The notes beneath the pieces are model-generated. The model did not search any database, was not told the origin of the DNA, and was given only the letters and a program-made list of their open reading frames with translations. Positions 43,313-53,022 of a stretch of 64,000 nt of DNA are shown here, piece after piece. This DNA comes from JAVJQS01 sp040218815. Its GTDB lineage: Bacteria > Bacteroidota > Bacteroidia > Flavobacteriales_E > Vicingaceae. Both the position numbers and the translations under genes were made by a program. The first letter of the stretch is position 1, and each line of letters starts with the position of its first letter. The stretch covers positions 62,001 to 126,000 of the forward strand of contig JAVJQS010000015.1 in NCBI GenBank assembly GCA_040218815.1, written 5' to 3'.

Positions 43313-44024
43313 CGTGTTTATTAGTTGATGTTTGTATGATTGATAATGTAAGGTACAAAAGTAGGATAATTGGAATTGCTGCAAACAAGAATAGCACAAT
43401 TAATACTAAAGAACTAATCAACAAAATCCACCTAAACTGATTTGAATTCCAACTTAAATTTTTGAACTTTAAAGCAATCAACGGGAGCTCGGCTATTAGT
43501 AAGAAGGAAAGTAAAACAATGAATCCGAAGATTAGATAAGCTTGTTCAAAAATCAGCATCAACTCTTTAATTTGAATTAAACCAACTTGGTTTTCTACTT
43601 GCCATTGGGTCAATGGCAGTGATATCCAAAATAAGGCATTTGCAGGAGTAGGTAGACCAATGAATGAGTCGGTTTGACGTGTATCAATATTAAACTTGCC
43701 CAAACGTACAGCAGAAAAAATGGCAATTAAAAAGGCTAAATAATTAAACATAGTCGGTTCAATTTGGTTTAACCAACTAAAAGCCAAATAGGCTGGAACT
43801 ACTCCAAAAGTGATTACATCAGCCAAGGAATCGAGCTGAGCTCCCAAAGGAGAAGTTACTTTAAGAAAACGGGCCGCCATTCCATCAAAAAAGTCAAAAA
43901 AAGCACCAAGTAGCACTAATAAACTAGCAATTGCAAGGTTGCCAATAGCTATTTGAGTAATGGCTACACAACCACAAAACAGGTTGGCTGAGGTAATGGC
44001 ATGCGGAATAATTTTTTTAAGCAT
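43296..44024 (-). CDS. pssA: CDP-diacylglycerol-serine O-phosphatidyltransferase
   Basis: Inner-membrane enzyme that makes phosphatidylserine, precursor of phosphatidylethanolamine, from CDP-diacylglycerol and serine. The protein is 242 aa from ATG 44024 (MLKKIIPHAITSANLFCGCVA), which fits the family better than an ATG seven codons upstream. The CDP-alcohol phosphotransferase motif is complete: DFFDGMAARFLKVTSPLGAQLDSLAD, with D-G-x2-A-R-x8-G-x3-D-x3-D around residues 52-77. Seven or eight hydrophobic helices are visible. It overlaps purS by 17 bp on the same strand. Confidence 0.92.
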   Translation of the reverse strand: MLKKIIPHAITSANLFCGCVAITQIAIGNLAIASLLVLLGAFFDFFDGMAARFLKVTSPLGAQLDSLADVITFGVVPAYLAFSWLNQIEPTMFNYLAFLIAIFSAVRLGKFNIDTRQTDSFIGLPTPANALFWISLPLTQWQVENQVGLIQIKELMLIFEQAYLIFGFIVLLSFLLIAELPLIALKFKNLSWNSNQFRWILLISSLVLIVLFLFAAIPIILLLYLTLSIIQTSTNKHDEIQS

Positions 44025-44202
44025 AGCTAGAAGCAAAAATATCAATTATAATATGAAGCAGCATGCGACAAAAAAGAGTTTTTTATCGTCTCAGTAGTTG
44101 AGATTTTCAATAAAAACCGACCTTTAGCCATTAATTTTGGTAAAAAGAAAATAAAGTAAATAATATCTAGTTAATAGTTCAGCTATTACTAATCTTATTT
44201 TT

Positions 44203-45276
44203 ATGCAAGGCAGAACAATTTTAATTGGTATTTTATTTATATGCAGCTCTAGTTTGCTTCGAGGGCAAGCAAAGTACAGCAATGAGTTTTTAAAAATCGG
44301 AGTAGGTGCAAGAGCTCTGGGAATGTCTAATGCATTTGTCGCCACAGCTGATGATGTAACTGCTGGGTATTGGAATCCTGCAGGCTTAGCACACATGGAA
44401 AGTGATTTTCAAGTATCATTGATGCATAGTGAGTACTTTGCTGGGATTGCGAACTATGATTATGGCGCTTTTGCCGCAAAAATCGACAGCGTAAGTACAA
44501 TTGGATTTTCATTGATTCGATTTGGGGTTGATGATATTCCAAACACTACCCAGCTAATTGATGCAAATGGTAATTTAGATTTTAATAGAGTTACCTCTTT
44601 TTCTGTGGCAGATTATGCTGGTTTAATTAGTTATGCGCGAAAAAGTAGAATTGAAGGATTGAGTTTCGGAGGTAATGTAAAAATAATTCGCAGAATTATA
44701 GGTGATTTTTCTCAAGCTTGGGGTTTTGGCTTTGATGTTGGAGCTCAATACAGAACAGGAAAGTGGGTTTTAGCAGCTACAGGTCGAGATGTAACTTCAA
44801 CGTTCAATGCGTGGACTGCAGACTTAGATGAGGAGACGAAGGAAGTCTTCAGAACCACAGGCAATGATATTCCTGGAAGTTCAGTAGAAGTTACACTACC
44901 AGAACTTATTTTGGCTGCTAATCGTAAATTTATTTTTAGTGATCGAATTGGTATGAGAGCAGAAATAGATTTAAAAACTACTTTTGATGGGAAAAGGAAT
45001 GTGCTATTTAAGTCAGACCCTATATCCATTGACCCTAGTCTAGGTATTGAAGCCACTTATGATAACCTTATATTTTTGAGGTTGGGTGTTGGGAATTTTC
45101 AAGTTACCTCAGACATTGATGGAAATCGGGCAACAACCTATCAGCCTAACTTTGGTGTAGGAGTAAAACTACCTTATGTAAGCATTGATTATGCTTTAAC
45201 GGATATTGGTGACCGTTCCGTAGCATTGTACTCCAATGTTTTCTCCTTGAGGATAGACATTAACAGAAAACAGTGA
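44203..45276 (+). CDS. porV: Type IX secretion outer-membrane protein PorV
   Basis: Outer-membrane beta-barrel of 357 aa, FadL-like, that receives T9SS substrates and hands them to PorU for cleavage and anchoring. A signal peptide precedes the mature start near QAKYSNEFLKIGVGARALGMSNA, which is the PorV/PorQ signature, and NAFVATADDVTAGYWNPAGLAHM near 47-69 is the conserved first strands. The C-terminus is strand-rich (YSNVFSLRIDINRKQ). Its stop overlaps the start of porU by 4 bp, which supports PorV over the paralogue PorQ. Confidence 0.92.
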   Translation: MQGRTILIGILFICSSSLLRGQAKYSNEFLKIGVGARALGMSNAFVATADDVTAGYWNPAGLAHMESDFQVSLMHSEYFAGIANYDYGAFAAKIDSVSTIGFSLIRFGVDDIPNTTQLIDANGNLDFNRVTSFSVADYAGLISYARKSRIEGLSFGGNVKIIRRIIGDFSQAWGFGFDVGAQYRTGKWVLAATGRDVTSTFNAWTADLDEETKEVFRTTGNDIPGSSVEVTLPELILAANRKFIFSDRIGMRAEIDLKTTFDGKRNVLFKSDPISIDPSLGIEATYDNLIFLRLGVGNFQVTSDIDGNRATTYQPNFGVGVKLPYVSIDYALTDIGDRSVALYSNVFSLRIDINRKQ

Positions 45277-48200
45277 AAAAACTCCTTGGCATAGCATTAG
45301 GGCTATTATTATTTACCGCAAATGCCCAACAATCAGCCAATAGTTGGATTGATTTTTCACAAGATTACTACAAATTTAAAATCGCTGAGGATGGACTGTA
45401 TCGCATTAATCGGCAAACTTTAATCGCATCAAATATTCCAATAAATACCATTGATCCTAGAAATTTCCAGTTGTTTTCTAAAGGTAAGGAGATTCCAATT
45501 TTTCTTTCTGGTGAAAGCGATGGAATATTTGACACTGACGATTATATTGAGTTTTATGCTTTGGCAAATGATGGGTGGTTAGATACTGTTTTTTATAGGA
45601 ACAGAGCTAGGCAGCCTAACCCTTATTATAGTTTACTTAACGATACTTTAAGTTATTACTTAACCTGGAATAATAGCACTGATAACTTACGTTTTAAGGA
45701 AGAAAATAACATTAATTTTTCCAATTATTTTGCAGCACCCTATGTGTGGAAGGAGCAAGTGCAATCTTTTCAATCCAATTATTTTGATGGGGAAATTACA
45801 ACTGGAGGAGGCAATGATGTGGAATATGTTCCTTCAGAAGGCTGGATGGATAGTCCATTGAGCTTGGCTCATACAAGAAATTATTTAATTGCTAGTCCAA
45901 ATCGATATTCTGCAGGACCATTTGTTGAGTTTGAAGCTCAAATAGCTGGTGAATCAGATTGGGGTTTATTGAATAATGGTGACCATCACCTACAACTCTC
46001 AATTGGCAGTCTCCAGTTTGATAGAATATTTGAAGGCTATGAGTTGATTCGTATTCAGGAAAGTTTTTCTCCAACAGAATTGAATAGTGGAAACAATACT
46101 ATTACCATTAAAAGCATCGATGATTTATCGACAAATCCCAATCGGGTAGATCGCACGGCATTAGCCTATTTAAAATTGACCTACCCGCACAGTTTGAATT
46201 TTGAAAACAGCTCATTTTTTGAATTTCTATTAGACGATAGTAATTCTCAAAATGCACAATATTTAGAGATTACTAATTTCAATGGTGGAAGCTCTCCAGT
46301 ATTGTACGACCTTACCAACAACAAGCGAGTTGAAGTGGTAGAAACAATAGCTAGTTATAAAACAATTATTCCCAATGGAGGCAATAGAAAGCGTTGTATT
46401 CTTGCAGCTACTAATGAGATAAAAACAATTTCAAGACTTGCTCCTGTAAATGGGACTGGTCGGTTTACAGACTTTACAGCGCAAGTAGCCGATTCTGTTT
46501 ATGTTATTGTCACTCATCAGTCAATCTTTCCCGAGGCTACAACCTATGCTGCTTATCGTGAGTCAACTGGCTTATCAACATTAATTGCTCAAATTGATGA
46601 GCTATACGATCAATTTGGATTTGGAATTGATAAAAATCCATTGGCTATTCGCAATTTTATTGATATAGCTTTTACTGACTGGCTATTCCCCCCAACTCAC
46701 CTTTTTTTATTGGGAAAGTCAGTTAATTTAAAAGACCACCGAAAGAATGCTTCTAATTATGCTAAAAATTTAGTACCCACGATGGGTAATCCTGCTACTG
46801 ATAATTTACTGATTTCGGGATTACAAGGCACTAATTTGGAACCAGTTGTGCCTATTGGAAGGTTAAGTGCAAAAAATTTAAATGAAGTTGATATATACTT
46901 GGATAAGGTAATAGAATATGAGTCTGCCCCCGCAGCCTTATGGATGAAAAAAGCATTGCACTTTGCAGGAGGTAAAAGTGGCTTTGAAGCCAATCGTCAT
47001 GAGATTTATTTGAATGGTTTTTCACAAGACTTTCAGTCTGCTCCTTTGGGAGGTGAAACACAACTTTTTAAAAAATCTTCAAGTGCACCTTATCAAGTTT
47101 CATTAGCAGATTCAATCCGAATTTTAATTAATGAGGGGGTTTCTTTGCTTACTTTTTTTGGACATTCTGCGGCAACTGGAGGGTTTGATATTAGTATTGA
47201 CTCCCCCAATCAATTTCAGAATCGTGGGAAATATCATGTATTATTGGCTAACTCATGTTTTGCAGGAAATACTCACCAAGCAAATGTTCTGAGTACCAGT
47301 GAGCAATTTATTTTGGAACGAAATAAAGGTGCAATTGCTTTTATCGCTTCTGGTAACTTAGGGTTTGCATTATATCTTAATCAATATTCTAGCGCGTTCT
47401 ATAACAACTTTGCCAATCAGAACTATGGTCGAAGTTTAGCAGAAAATATGCGACAAACTGTTCTTGATATTCAAACAAATAATCCGCCAGACCCTTTAAA
47501 AAATGTTTGTCTAGAAATGACGATGCAAGGGGATCCTGCACTTGTTTTAAATGCTCAAAATTATGCTGATTTTAAAATTACAGCTGATGCCATTATGGTT
47601 TCGCCAGAGGATGTTACTACTGACCTTGATTCTTTTCAAGTGAAAATCTTAATCGAAAATATTGGAAGGGCAGTAAACGACTCATTATTTATTCGTTTAA
47701 GCCGAAAATTTCCAAATCAATCTAAAAATGATTCAATAATTCTGAAAAAATTAGCTCCAGTTTATTATGACCGTTTTTTAGAATTTAGTTTTCCAACTGA
47801 TATTTTAAATGGTGTGGGTGAAAATAAATTTACGCTCGTATTAGATCCCTTTAATGAAATTGAAGAGTTAAATGAAAATAATAACCGTCTAGAATTCGAA
47901 GTGCTTATTCGCTCTGGTGAAATTATTCCGGTTTACCCCTATAACTATTCTATTGTAGGAGAACAGTCGCCAATTTTAAAAGCTTCTACAGCCTTTGCCT
48001 TTGAGCGGGAAAAACAATATATTTTTGAGTTAGACACTAGTGCCGCATTTAACAGTTTTTTAAAGGCTACAGAAACCATTTTGAGTAGTGGGGGAGTTAT
48101 AGAATGGCAACCAAGTCAATTGGTAAATATGCCAGATAGTGCAGTATATTTTTGGCGTGTGAGTAAGGTGCCTGCGCCAAATGAGGCCTATGATTGGCGC

Positions 48201-50270
48201 ACGTTTTCTTTTCAATACATTTCAGGCGAAAGTGGATGGGCTCAGGACCACTTTGATCAATTTGAAAAGAACAATTATTTATTTTTAAAACGAAACAAGC
48301 CAAATCACCTTTTTGAATTCAGCGACAATGTGAAAGAGCTTTTGGTAAAAACTATTGGAAATCCAACTAGTACCGAATTGAATGATATCTTATATGCTAT
48401 TGATGCCGATACTCGAGAACGAGGAAGTTGCTTTCCTTCACCGGCCTTCCTAATTGCAGTGATGGATTCGCTTAACCTAGATTCTTGGGGTACTCCTTTT
48501 AACGGACTTAACCCACAAAATGATTTTGGACAAGCTAATGTTGGTGATTGGTGCGGTGTAAATCGTGACCGTTCTGAGTTAGTATTCAACTTTCAATCGA
48601 GAGATACCACACAAATGTTTGCAATGCGTGATTTCTTAAACAACAGTATTCCTGATGGTGCTTATGTGGCAGTCTATAATTGGTTTAATATTGATTTTGA
48701 TGCCATTAATGCTATGGACAGTTCAATTTTAAAAGCTTTTGAAAAATTGGGCAGTAATCTACTTCAAACTATTCCTAATGAATACCCCTTCATAATTACA
48801 GGTCAGATGGGGAATACTTCCTTTTTGCAAGAAAAAATGGGAGACTCCACACGATCAAAAATTGAAATTAGAAGGACTATCACAACTTCTGCTGATTATG
48901 GAACAATGCTTTCTCAAGAAATTGGGCCATCAACTAATTTTGAGGGATTAAACTATCGGTTTAGTTCCTTGGAGCAAGCTAGTCAGGATAAGGTATTGGT
49001 GAAGGTGATAGGAATATCTGAATCAAGTAGTAGCCAAGAGTTATTTTCCTCAACTGGATTCAAATTTGATACTATTTTTAGTGGTTTTAGCATTCCCGAC
49101 TCGATACGAGAATTAAAACTCGAATTACAGGTTGAAGATCGGGCCTTACAAACGCCTCCTCAATTACAGAGATGGCAGGTGAGTCATTCCGAATATCCTG
49201 ATGCAGCATTGAGTCCAAATTTATTTTATTCACAAAATAAGGACAGTTTGCAGCAAGGTGAAAACTTAGCCATTGAAGTAGCAGTTAAAAACGTTTCATC
49301 TACTTCAATAGATAGTATTGAAGTTTTTTACAAGGTGTTAACTTCAACTAATAAAATAATAGAGGTTGGTTCTGAAGTGCTTTATGATTTAATTGCTGAT
49401 TCTTTTATTGTCTCGAGCTTAAACATACCAACTGCTCAGTTAACAGGAACAAATAAGCTATTGATTGAGCTAAATCCTGAGCAAGTCCCAAAAGAAAAAT
49501 ACACCTTCAATAATTTTGGTCAATTGGACTTTTTTGTTTCTAGAGATAACTTAAATCCTTTGATTGACGTGACTTTTGATGGCAGACGGATCATTAATCG
49601 AGAAATAGTTTCATCAACACCACAAATTCAAATCAGTCTTACTGATGAAAATGAATTTTTGGCAATAGATGATACTTCTTCTTTTGCACTCTACCTTAGA
49701 AGGCCAAATGGCACTGAAGAGTTGTTGAATTTTGGTTCAAATGGAATGTATAACCTTCAATTTAAAGCAGCTAGCCTGCCTGACAACAAAGCCCGTGTTA
49801 TCTATAAGCCATCATTAACCGATGACGGTATTTATCAATTGCGAGTTCAAGCAAAAGACAAATCTGGAAATGCATCAGGGGATCAAGACTTTCGTATTGA
49901 GTTTGAAGTAGTGACGAAAAGTTCAATTACAAAATTGCTGAATTATCCAAACCCTTTTTCAACCTCAACTCGTTTTGTTTTTACCCTTACGGGGAATCAA
50001 ATACCGGATCAATTATTAATTCAAATTATGACTGTTACGGGTAAAGTTGTTCGGGAGATTGATCAATACGAATTAGGGCCAATCCATATTGGGAGTAACA
50101 TCACTGAATTTGCTTGGGATGGAAAGGATGAGTTTGGCGATCAATTGGCCAATGGAGTCTATCTGTATCGAGTGAAAGTGAAGTCGAATGGTAATAATAT
50201 AGATCTACGTGAGAGTAAAGCTGATCGTTTTTTCACTAAAGATTATGGTAAAATGTATTTATTACGATAG
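45273..50270 (+). CDS. porU: Type IX secretion sortase PorU, unusually long
   Basis: Cell-surface cysteine protease of 1665 aa of the gingipain C25 family that removes the C-terminal sorting domain of T9SS cargo and joins the protein to A-LPS. A signal peptide precedes DFSQDYYKFKIAEDGLYRI. The protease domain (about 400-760) has the catalytic pair H631 in FFGHSAATGG and C662 in LANSCFAGN. Domains rich in beta strands follow, and the C-terminus has YPNPFSTSTRFVF...DGKDEFGDQLANGVYLYRVKVK, a FlgD-like Ig domain. Most flavobacterial PorU proteins I know are nearer 1100-1300 aa, so this one has several hundred extra residues between protease and C-terminus. It overlaps porV by 4 bp. Confidence 0.9.
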   Translation: MKKLLGIALGLLLFTANAQQSANSWIDFSQDYYKFKIAEDGLYRINRQTLIASNIPINTIDPRNFQLFSKGKEIPIFLSGESDGIFDTDDYIEFYALANDGWLDTVFYRNRARQPNPYYSLLNDTLSYYLTWNNSTDNLRFKEENNINFSNYFAAPYVWKEQVQSFQSNYFDGEITTGGGNDVEYVPSEGWMDSPLSLAHTRNYLIASPNRYSAGPFVEFEAQIAGESDWGLLNNGDHHLQLSIGSLQFDRIFEGYELIRIQESFSPTELNSGNNTITIKSIDDLSTNPNRVDRTALAYLKLTYPHSLNFENSSFFEFLLDDSNSQNAQYLEITNFNGGSSPVLYDLTNNKRVEVVETIASYKTIIPNGGNRKRCILAATNEIKTISRLAPVNGTGRFTDFTAQVADSVYVIVTHQSIFPEATTYAAYRESTGLSTLIAQIDELYDQFGFGIDKNPLAIRNFIDIAFTDWLFPPTHLFLLGKSVNLKDHRKNASNYAKNLVPTMGNPATDNLLISGLQGTNLEPVVPIGRLSAKNLNEVDIYLDKVIEYESAPAALWMKKALHFAGGKSGFEANRHEIYLNGFSQDFQSAPLGGETQLFKKSSSAPYQVSLADSIRILINEGVSLLTFFGHSAATGGFDISIDSPNQFQNRGKYHVLLANSCFAGNTHQANVLSTSEQFILERNKGAIAFIASGNLGFALYLNQYSSAFYNNFANQNYGRSLAENMRQTVLDIQTNNPPDPLKNVCLEMTMQGDPALVLNAQNYADFKITADAIMVSPEDVTTDLDSFQVKILIENIGRAVNDSLFIRLSRKFPNQSKNDSIILKKLAPVYYDRFLEFSFPTDILNGVGENKFTLVLDPFNEIEELNENNNRLEFEVLIRSGEIIPVYPYNYSIVGEQSPILKASTAFAFEREKQYIFELDTSAAFNSFLKATETILSSGGVIEWQPSQLVNMPDSAVYFWRVSKVPAPNEAYDWRTFSFQYISGESGWAQDHFDQFEKNNYLFLKRNKPNHLFEFSDNVKELLVKTIGNPTSTELNDILYAIDADTRERGSCFPSPAFLIAVMDSLNLDSWGTPFNGLNPQNDFGQANVGDWCGVNRDRSELVFNFQSRDTTQMFAMRDFLNNSIPDGAYVAVYNWFNIDFDAINAMDSSILKAFEKLGSNLLQTIPNEYPFIITGQMGNTSFLQEKMGDSTRSKIEIRRTITTSADYGTMLSQEIGPSTNFEGLNYRFSSLEQASQDKVLVKVIGISESSSSQELFSSTGFKFDTIFSGFSIPDSIRELKLELQVEDRALQTPPQLQRWQVSHSEYPDAALSPNLFYSQNKDSLQQGENLAIEVAVKNVSSTSIDSIEVFYKVLTSTNKIIEVGSEVLYDLIADSFIVSSLNIPTAQLTGTNKLLIELNPEQVPKEKYTFNNFGQLDFFVSRDNLNPLIDVTFDGRRIINREIVSSTPQIQISLTDENEFLAIDDTSSFALYLRRPNGTEELLNFGSNGMYNLQFKAASLPDNKARVIYKPSLTDDGIYQLRVQAKDKSGNASGDQDFRIEFEVVTKSSITKLLNYPNPFSTSTRFVFTLTGNQIPDQLLIQIMTVTGKVVREIDQYELGPIHIGSNITEFAWDGKDEFGDQLANGVYLYRVKVKSNGNNIDLRESKADRFFTKDYGKMYLLR

Positions 50271-50378
50271 AGATAATTATTTGGCTTAATTAACGTTATA
50301 GTTGTTTTTAAGTATAATCTATCTTGCATTTTTTGATCTAATTTTCATCCATAATTCTAAACCAAATCTAAACGAAAA

Positions 50379-51275
50379 ATGAAACGTCAAATCTTAGTAG
50401 CAGCCTGTATTTTGATAAATTACGGGGTGTTTGCACAGGAAGAAAAATCTACAGTTAGTCGAGTAGAATTCAATTCAATTTCTTTCTCCCTTGGAGCAAT
50501 TTCTTCCACAGAAGGTTTTTCAAATAGCATCAACGACTTTAGAAAACTAGCCCCAAACTCAACGATCTTAAAACAGGATTTTTCAGAATATGACGATAAT
50601 GAATTTTATAGTACAGTAAACACCGGGCCTGTATTTTCATTGAACACATACTTTTCAATAAAAAATAAAAAAGGAGAAGAGAGTAAATATCACCCAAAAT
50701 TTCGAATTGGAATAAGCTATTCACAGCAAACTTTAATGAGTAAAAATATTTATAGCTCAGAGATTTTTAGAGTGGATACACTCCAATCAACTGCAACAGG
50801 TAAAACGTATTATGTTGATTCTATTGATACTGAGAATTACTTTATGGAACATTCAAGTGAGCAACTTTATATTGATGGAGCCTTTTTAATTAGCAGTAAT
50901 CCTGAAAATCGTCTCATGTTTTATGGTGGTCTGGGGTTTTCACTTGGATTTTCATTTAATTCTCAAACATTTATTACAAACAATAGTGATAATTACTTGG
51001 AGTCAGGTGCCTCAATTAACAACAATAATAATTTCAATTCACCATTCGGGGGAGATTATAAAGAAGAGTTGTTTTTAAATGAAGAAGGGTTTAGAGCCTT
51101 GGTTTCTGTACCAATTGGAGTTGAGCTTAAGTTTTCCAATAAGGACAATGCATGGAATAACTGTAAGGTTTATGTTGAGGGAAGACCTAGTATTTCTTAT
51201 GCGACAATAGAGCGTATCGGCTCAAATTTATCCAGCACAGTAATTTGGGGAACAGGCTTTAAGTACGACTTCTAA
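50379..51275 (+). CDS. Beta-barrel-like secreted hypothetical protein
   Basis: Protein of 298 aa with a signal peptide (QILVAACILINYGVFAQ). The mature part has alternating hydrophobic strands with turn-like polar loops (KFRIGISYSQQ, MFYGGLGFSLGFSFN, KVYVEGRPSISYATI) and ends in a terminal phenylalanine strand (VIWGTGFKYDF), all typical of an outer-membrane barrel. The loops are rich in Asn, Asp and Ser. I cannot assign a family. It lies 108 bp after porU on the same strand and 6 bp from the convergent endonuclease gene. Confidence 0.65.
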   Translation: MKRQILVAACILINYGVFAQEEKSTVSRVEFNSISFSLGAISSTEGFSNSINDFRKLAPNSTILKQDFSEYDDNEFYSTVNTGPVFSLNTYFSIKNKKGEESKYHPKFRIGISYSQQTLMSKNIYSSEIFRVDTLQSTATGKTYYVDSIDTENYFMEHSSEQLYIDGAFLISSNPENRLMFYGGLGFSLGFSFNSQTFITNNSDNYLESGASINNNNNFNSPFGGDYKEELFLNEEGFRALVSVPIGVELKFSNKDNAWNNCKVYVEGRPSISYATIERIGSNLSSTVIWGTGFKYDF

Positions 51276-51281
51276 AGCCAC

Positions 51282-52889
51282 TTATTTGATTAGCTTTCTT
51301 GTCAAACGCTGATTATTAGAAACAACTTCCAGCATATAGAAACCGTTTTCTAAGTTGGAAGTTTCTAATATTATAGTCTCCTTATTTCTAGTGACTAAGT
51401 CAATTCTCTTCTCTTTACCTAAAGCGTCAAATAAACGCACATTTAATGCTTCGGCCTTAGCTCCAGAAATCGTTAACTTGTTGTTAAATGGGTTAGGATA
51501 AACCAAAATATTACTCTGCAACCTATTGTCCTCAAGATTTGTAATCACAGATTGGCCGCTAATTGGAATACTCAAACTAGCTTGAGAACCTGGTAAATTT
51601 GTATTGAAACTTAGCGTTTCACTTATGCTTGAAGAAATGGAAGTTTGAACTATAACTTGAATTGATTTTGCCTCACCGGGATTTAATGTGCTGTTTTGGC
51701 CGCTATTTCCGGCAAATGATAAAATACTTGTATCCGATAAACTGAGGTTGGTGAAATTTATGTCTTGATTTCCACGGTTTACCAATATATAATCGAATGT
51801 ATCAGCTTGTTGGTTGAGGAAAACTCCAAAATTAATAGACGTTTGAAGAATATCTAATCCAAAAATAGCTGGCGCAGCCGAATTGCTAACGAAGTCTGTA
51901 ATTCGCTCTTCCAATTGAGGAAAGTCAACAAATGGATTTCGATTGCTTTGTATAGTCGAAATTTGCTGATTTCTTGCTTTTTCAGCGCTGTCTGGTGGAT
52001 ATGTCCCATGCCAGGTTCTAAGTGTTGTTTCTTGTGTAGAGAAATGACTGGAGTAATCTTGGTATCGAATAACAAAATACAACATGGCTCTTGCGGTTCG
52101 TCCTTTCTGCTCATTTCTCGGTTCAAATGTTGAATTCGTGTAAAAGGAGCCTCCGCCGGTTGCAGTGCCATTTGTTACGGTCCCAAAGGGATTGTTTCCT
52201 CGATTTGAATTAGAAGTTACTGTGGTTGGAAATAAATGGTGGATGTCACTCCGCATAGGTAAGTTTTGACTAAAGAATCCTTGAGGAAAGGTATGTTCAC
52301 AGTTAAAACCATTTGTATTTGCTCCGCTTCGTGTGTTAAAAGTTGCAGTAGTTCCAGTGTAAACGCACTCTACATCACCTCCGTCATTATCAATAGAGGC
52401 ATACATGGAGTCACGTGCAACACTATAGCTCAAAGAGTTATAATTTAATCCCAAACGATACTTTAAAGCCTTTTTTAAATCCTCTTCAAACATATTCTCT
52501 GTAGTGTCATAATAGCTCAAGTCAAAACGTCCTTGACCGATTAAATCAATAGCTGTAAATCCGCTGAACCTGTTATGCTGAATCACCATTTCAGAGTTGT
52601 GCAATATGTTTTGAACAGGGGTAAAGTAAACCCATAAAGAGTAGGTGCCATTTGCAGGAATGGTAAATGTGTTTTGAGCTGCAGAAAATGGAATTTCATT
52701 GTAAATAGTGTAAAATTTGATATTGGTAACTACCAAACTATCGCTTGAGGTATTTTTCAAATTTACTTGCATGCTATCCGTTTCACCAACTAGCACAACT
52801 CCAAAGTCAAGTTGGGCAGAATCAGCTTGTATGATTTGAGCTTTTATAATGAGAGGAAGAAAGAAAATAAAGGTAATAAGAGCTTTCAT
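51282..52889 (-). CDS. Secreted endonuclease I with T9SS sorting domain
   Basis: Exported nuclease of 535 aa. After a signal peptide (LITFIFFLPLIIKAQ) comes an Ig-like choice-of-anchor region (about 20-125), then an endonuclease I (EndA/NucM-like) domain with CEHTFPQGFFSQNLPMRSDIHHLFP, containing the catalytic His-Asp region near 200, and NRGNNPFGTV, WHGTYPPD. A second Ig-like region (about 340-445) leads to a type A T9SS C-terminal domain, NILVYPNPFNNKLTISG ... NGFYMLEVVSNNQRLTRKLIK (quoted in short parts). It would degrade extracellular DNA on the cell surface or in the medium. Its place beside porV-porU fits a substrate-near-exporter arrangement, though that may be chance. Confidence 0.88.
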   Translation of the reverse strand: MKALITFIFFLPLIIKAQIIQADSAQLDFGVVLVGETDSMQVNLKNTSSDSLVVTNIKFYTIYNEIPFSAAQNTFTIPANGTYSLWVYFTPVQNILHNSEMVIQHNRFSGFTAIDLIGQGRFDLSYYDTTENMFEEDLKKALKYRLGLNYNSLSYSVARDSMYASIDNDGGDVECVYTGTTATFNTRSGANTNGFNCEHTFPQGFFSQNLPMRSDIHHLFPTTVTSNSNRGNNPFGTVTNGTATGGGSFYTNSTFEPRNEQKGRTARAMLYFVIRYQDYSSHFSTQETTLRTWHGTYPPDSAEKARNQQISTIQSNRNPFVDFPQLEERITDFVSNSAAPAIFGLDILQTSINFGVFLNQQADTFDYILVNRGNQDINFTNLSLSDTSILSFAGNSGQNSTLNPGEAKSIQVIVQTSISSSISETLSFNTNLPGSQASLSIPISGQSVITNLEDNRLQSNILVYPNPFNNKLTISGAKAEALNVRLFDALGKEKRIDLVTRNKETIILETSNLENGFYMLEVVSNNQRLTRKLIK

Positions 52890-53022
52890 AAAATGGTTTT
52901 AAAAACTCAAAGTTAGGGATTTGTCAACTTTACTTTAGATTAAGGTTTTGTTAAGACATAGAGATTGCCTTAAATACACTAAGCCCACTTCTTTAGTTAT
53001 TTTTGTAGATTAAGACTTTATC

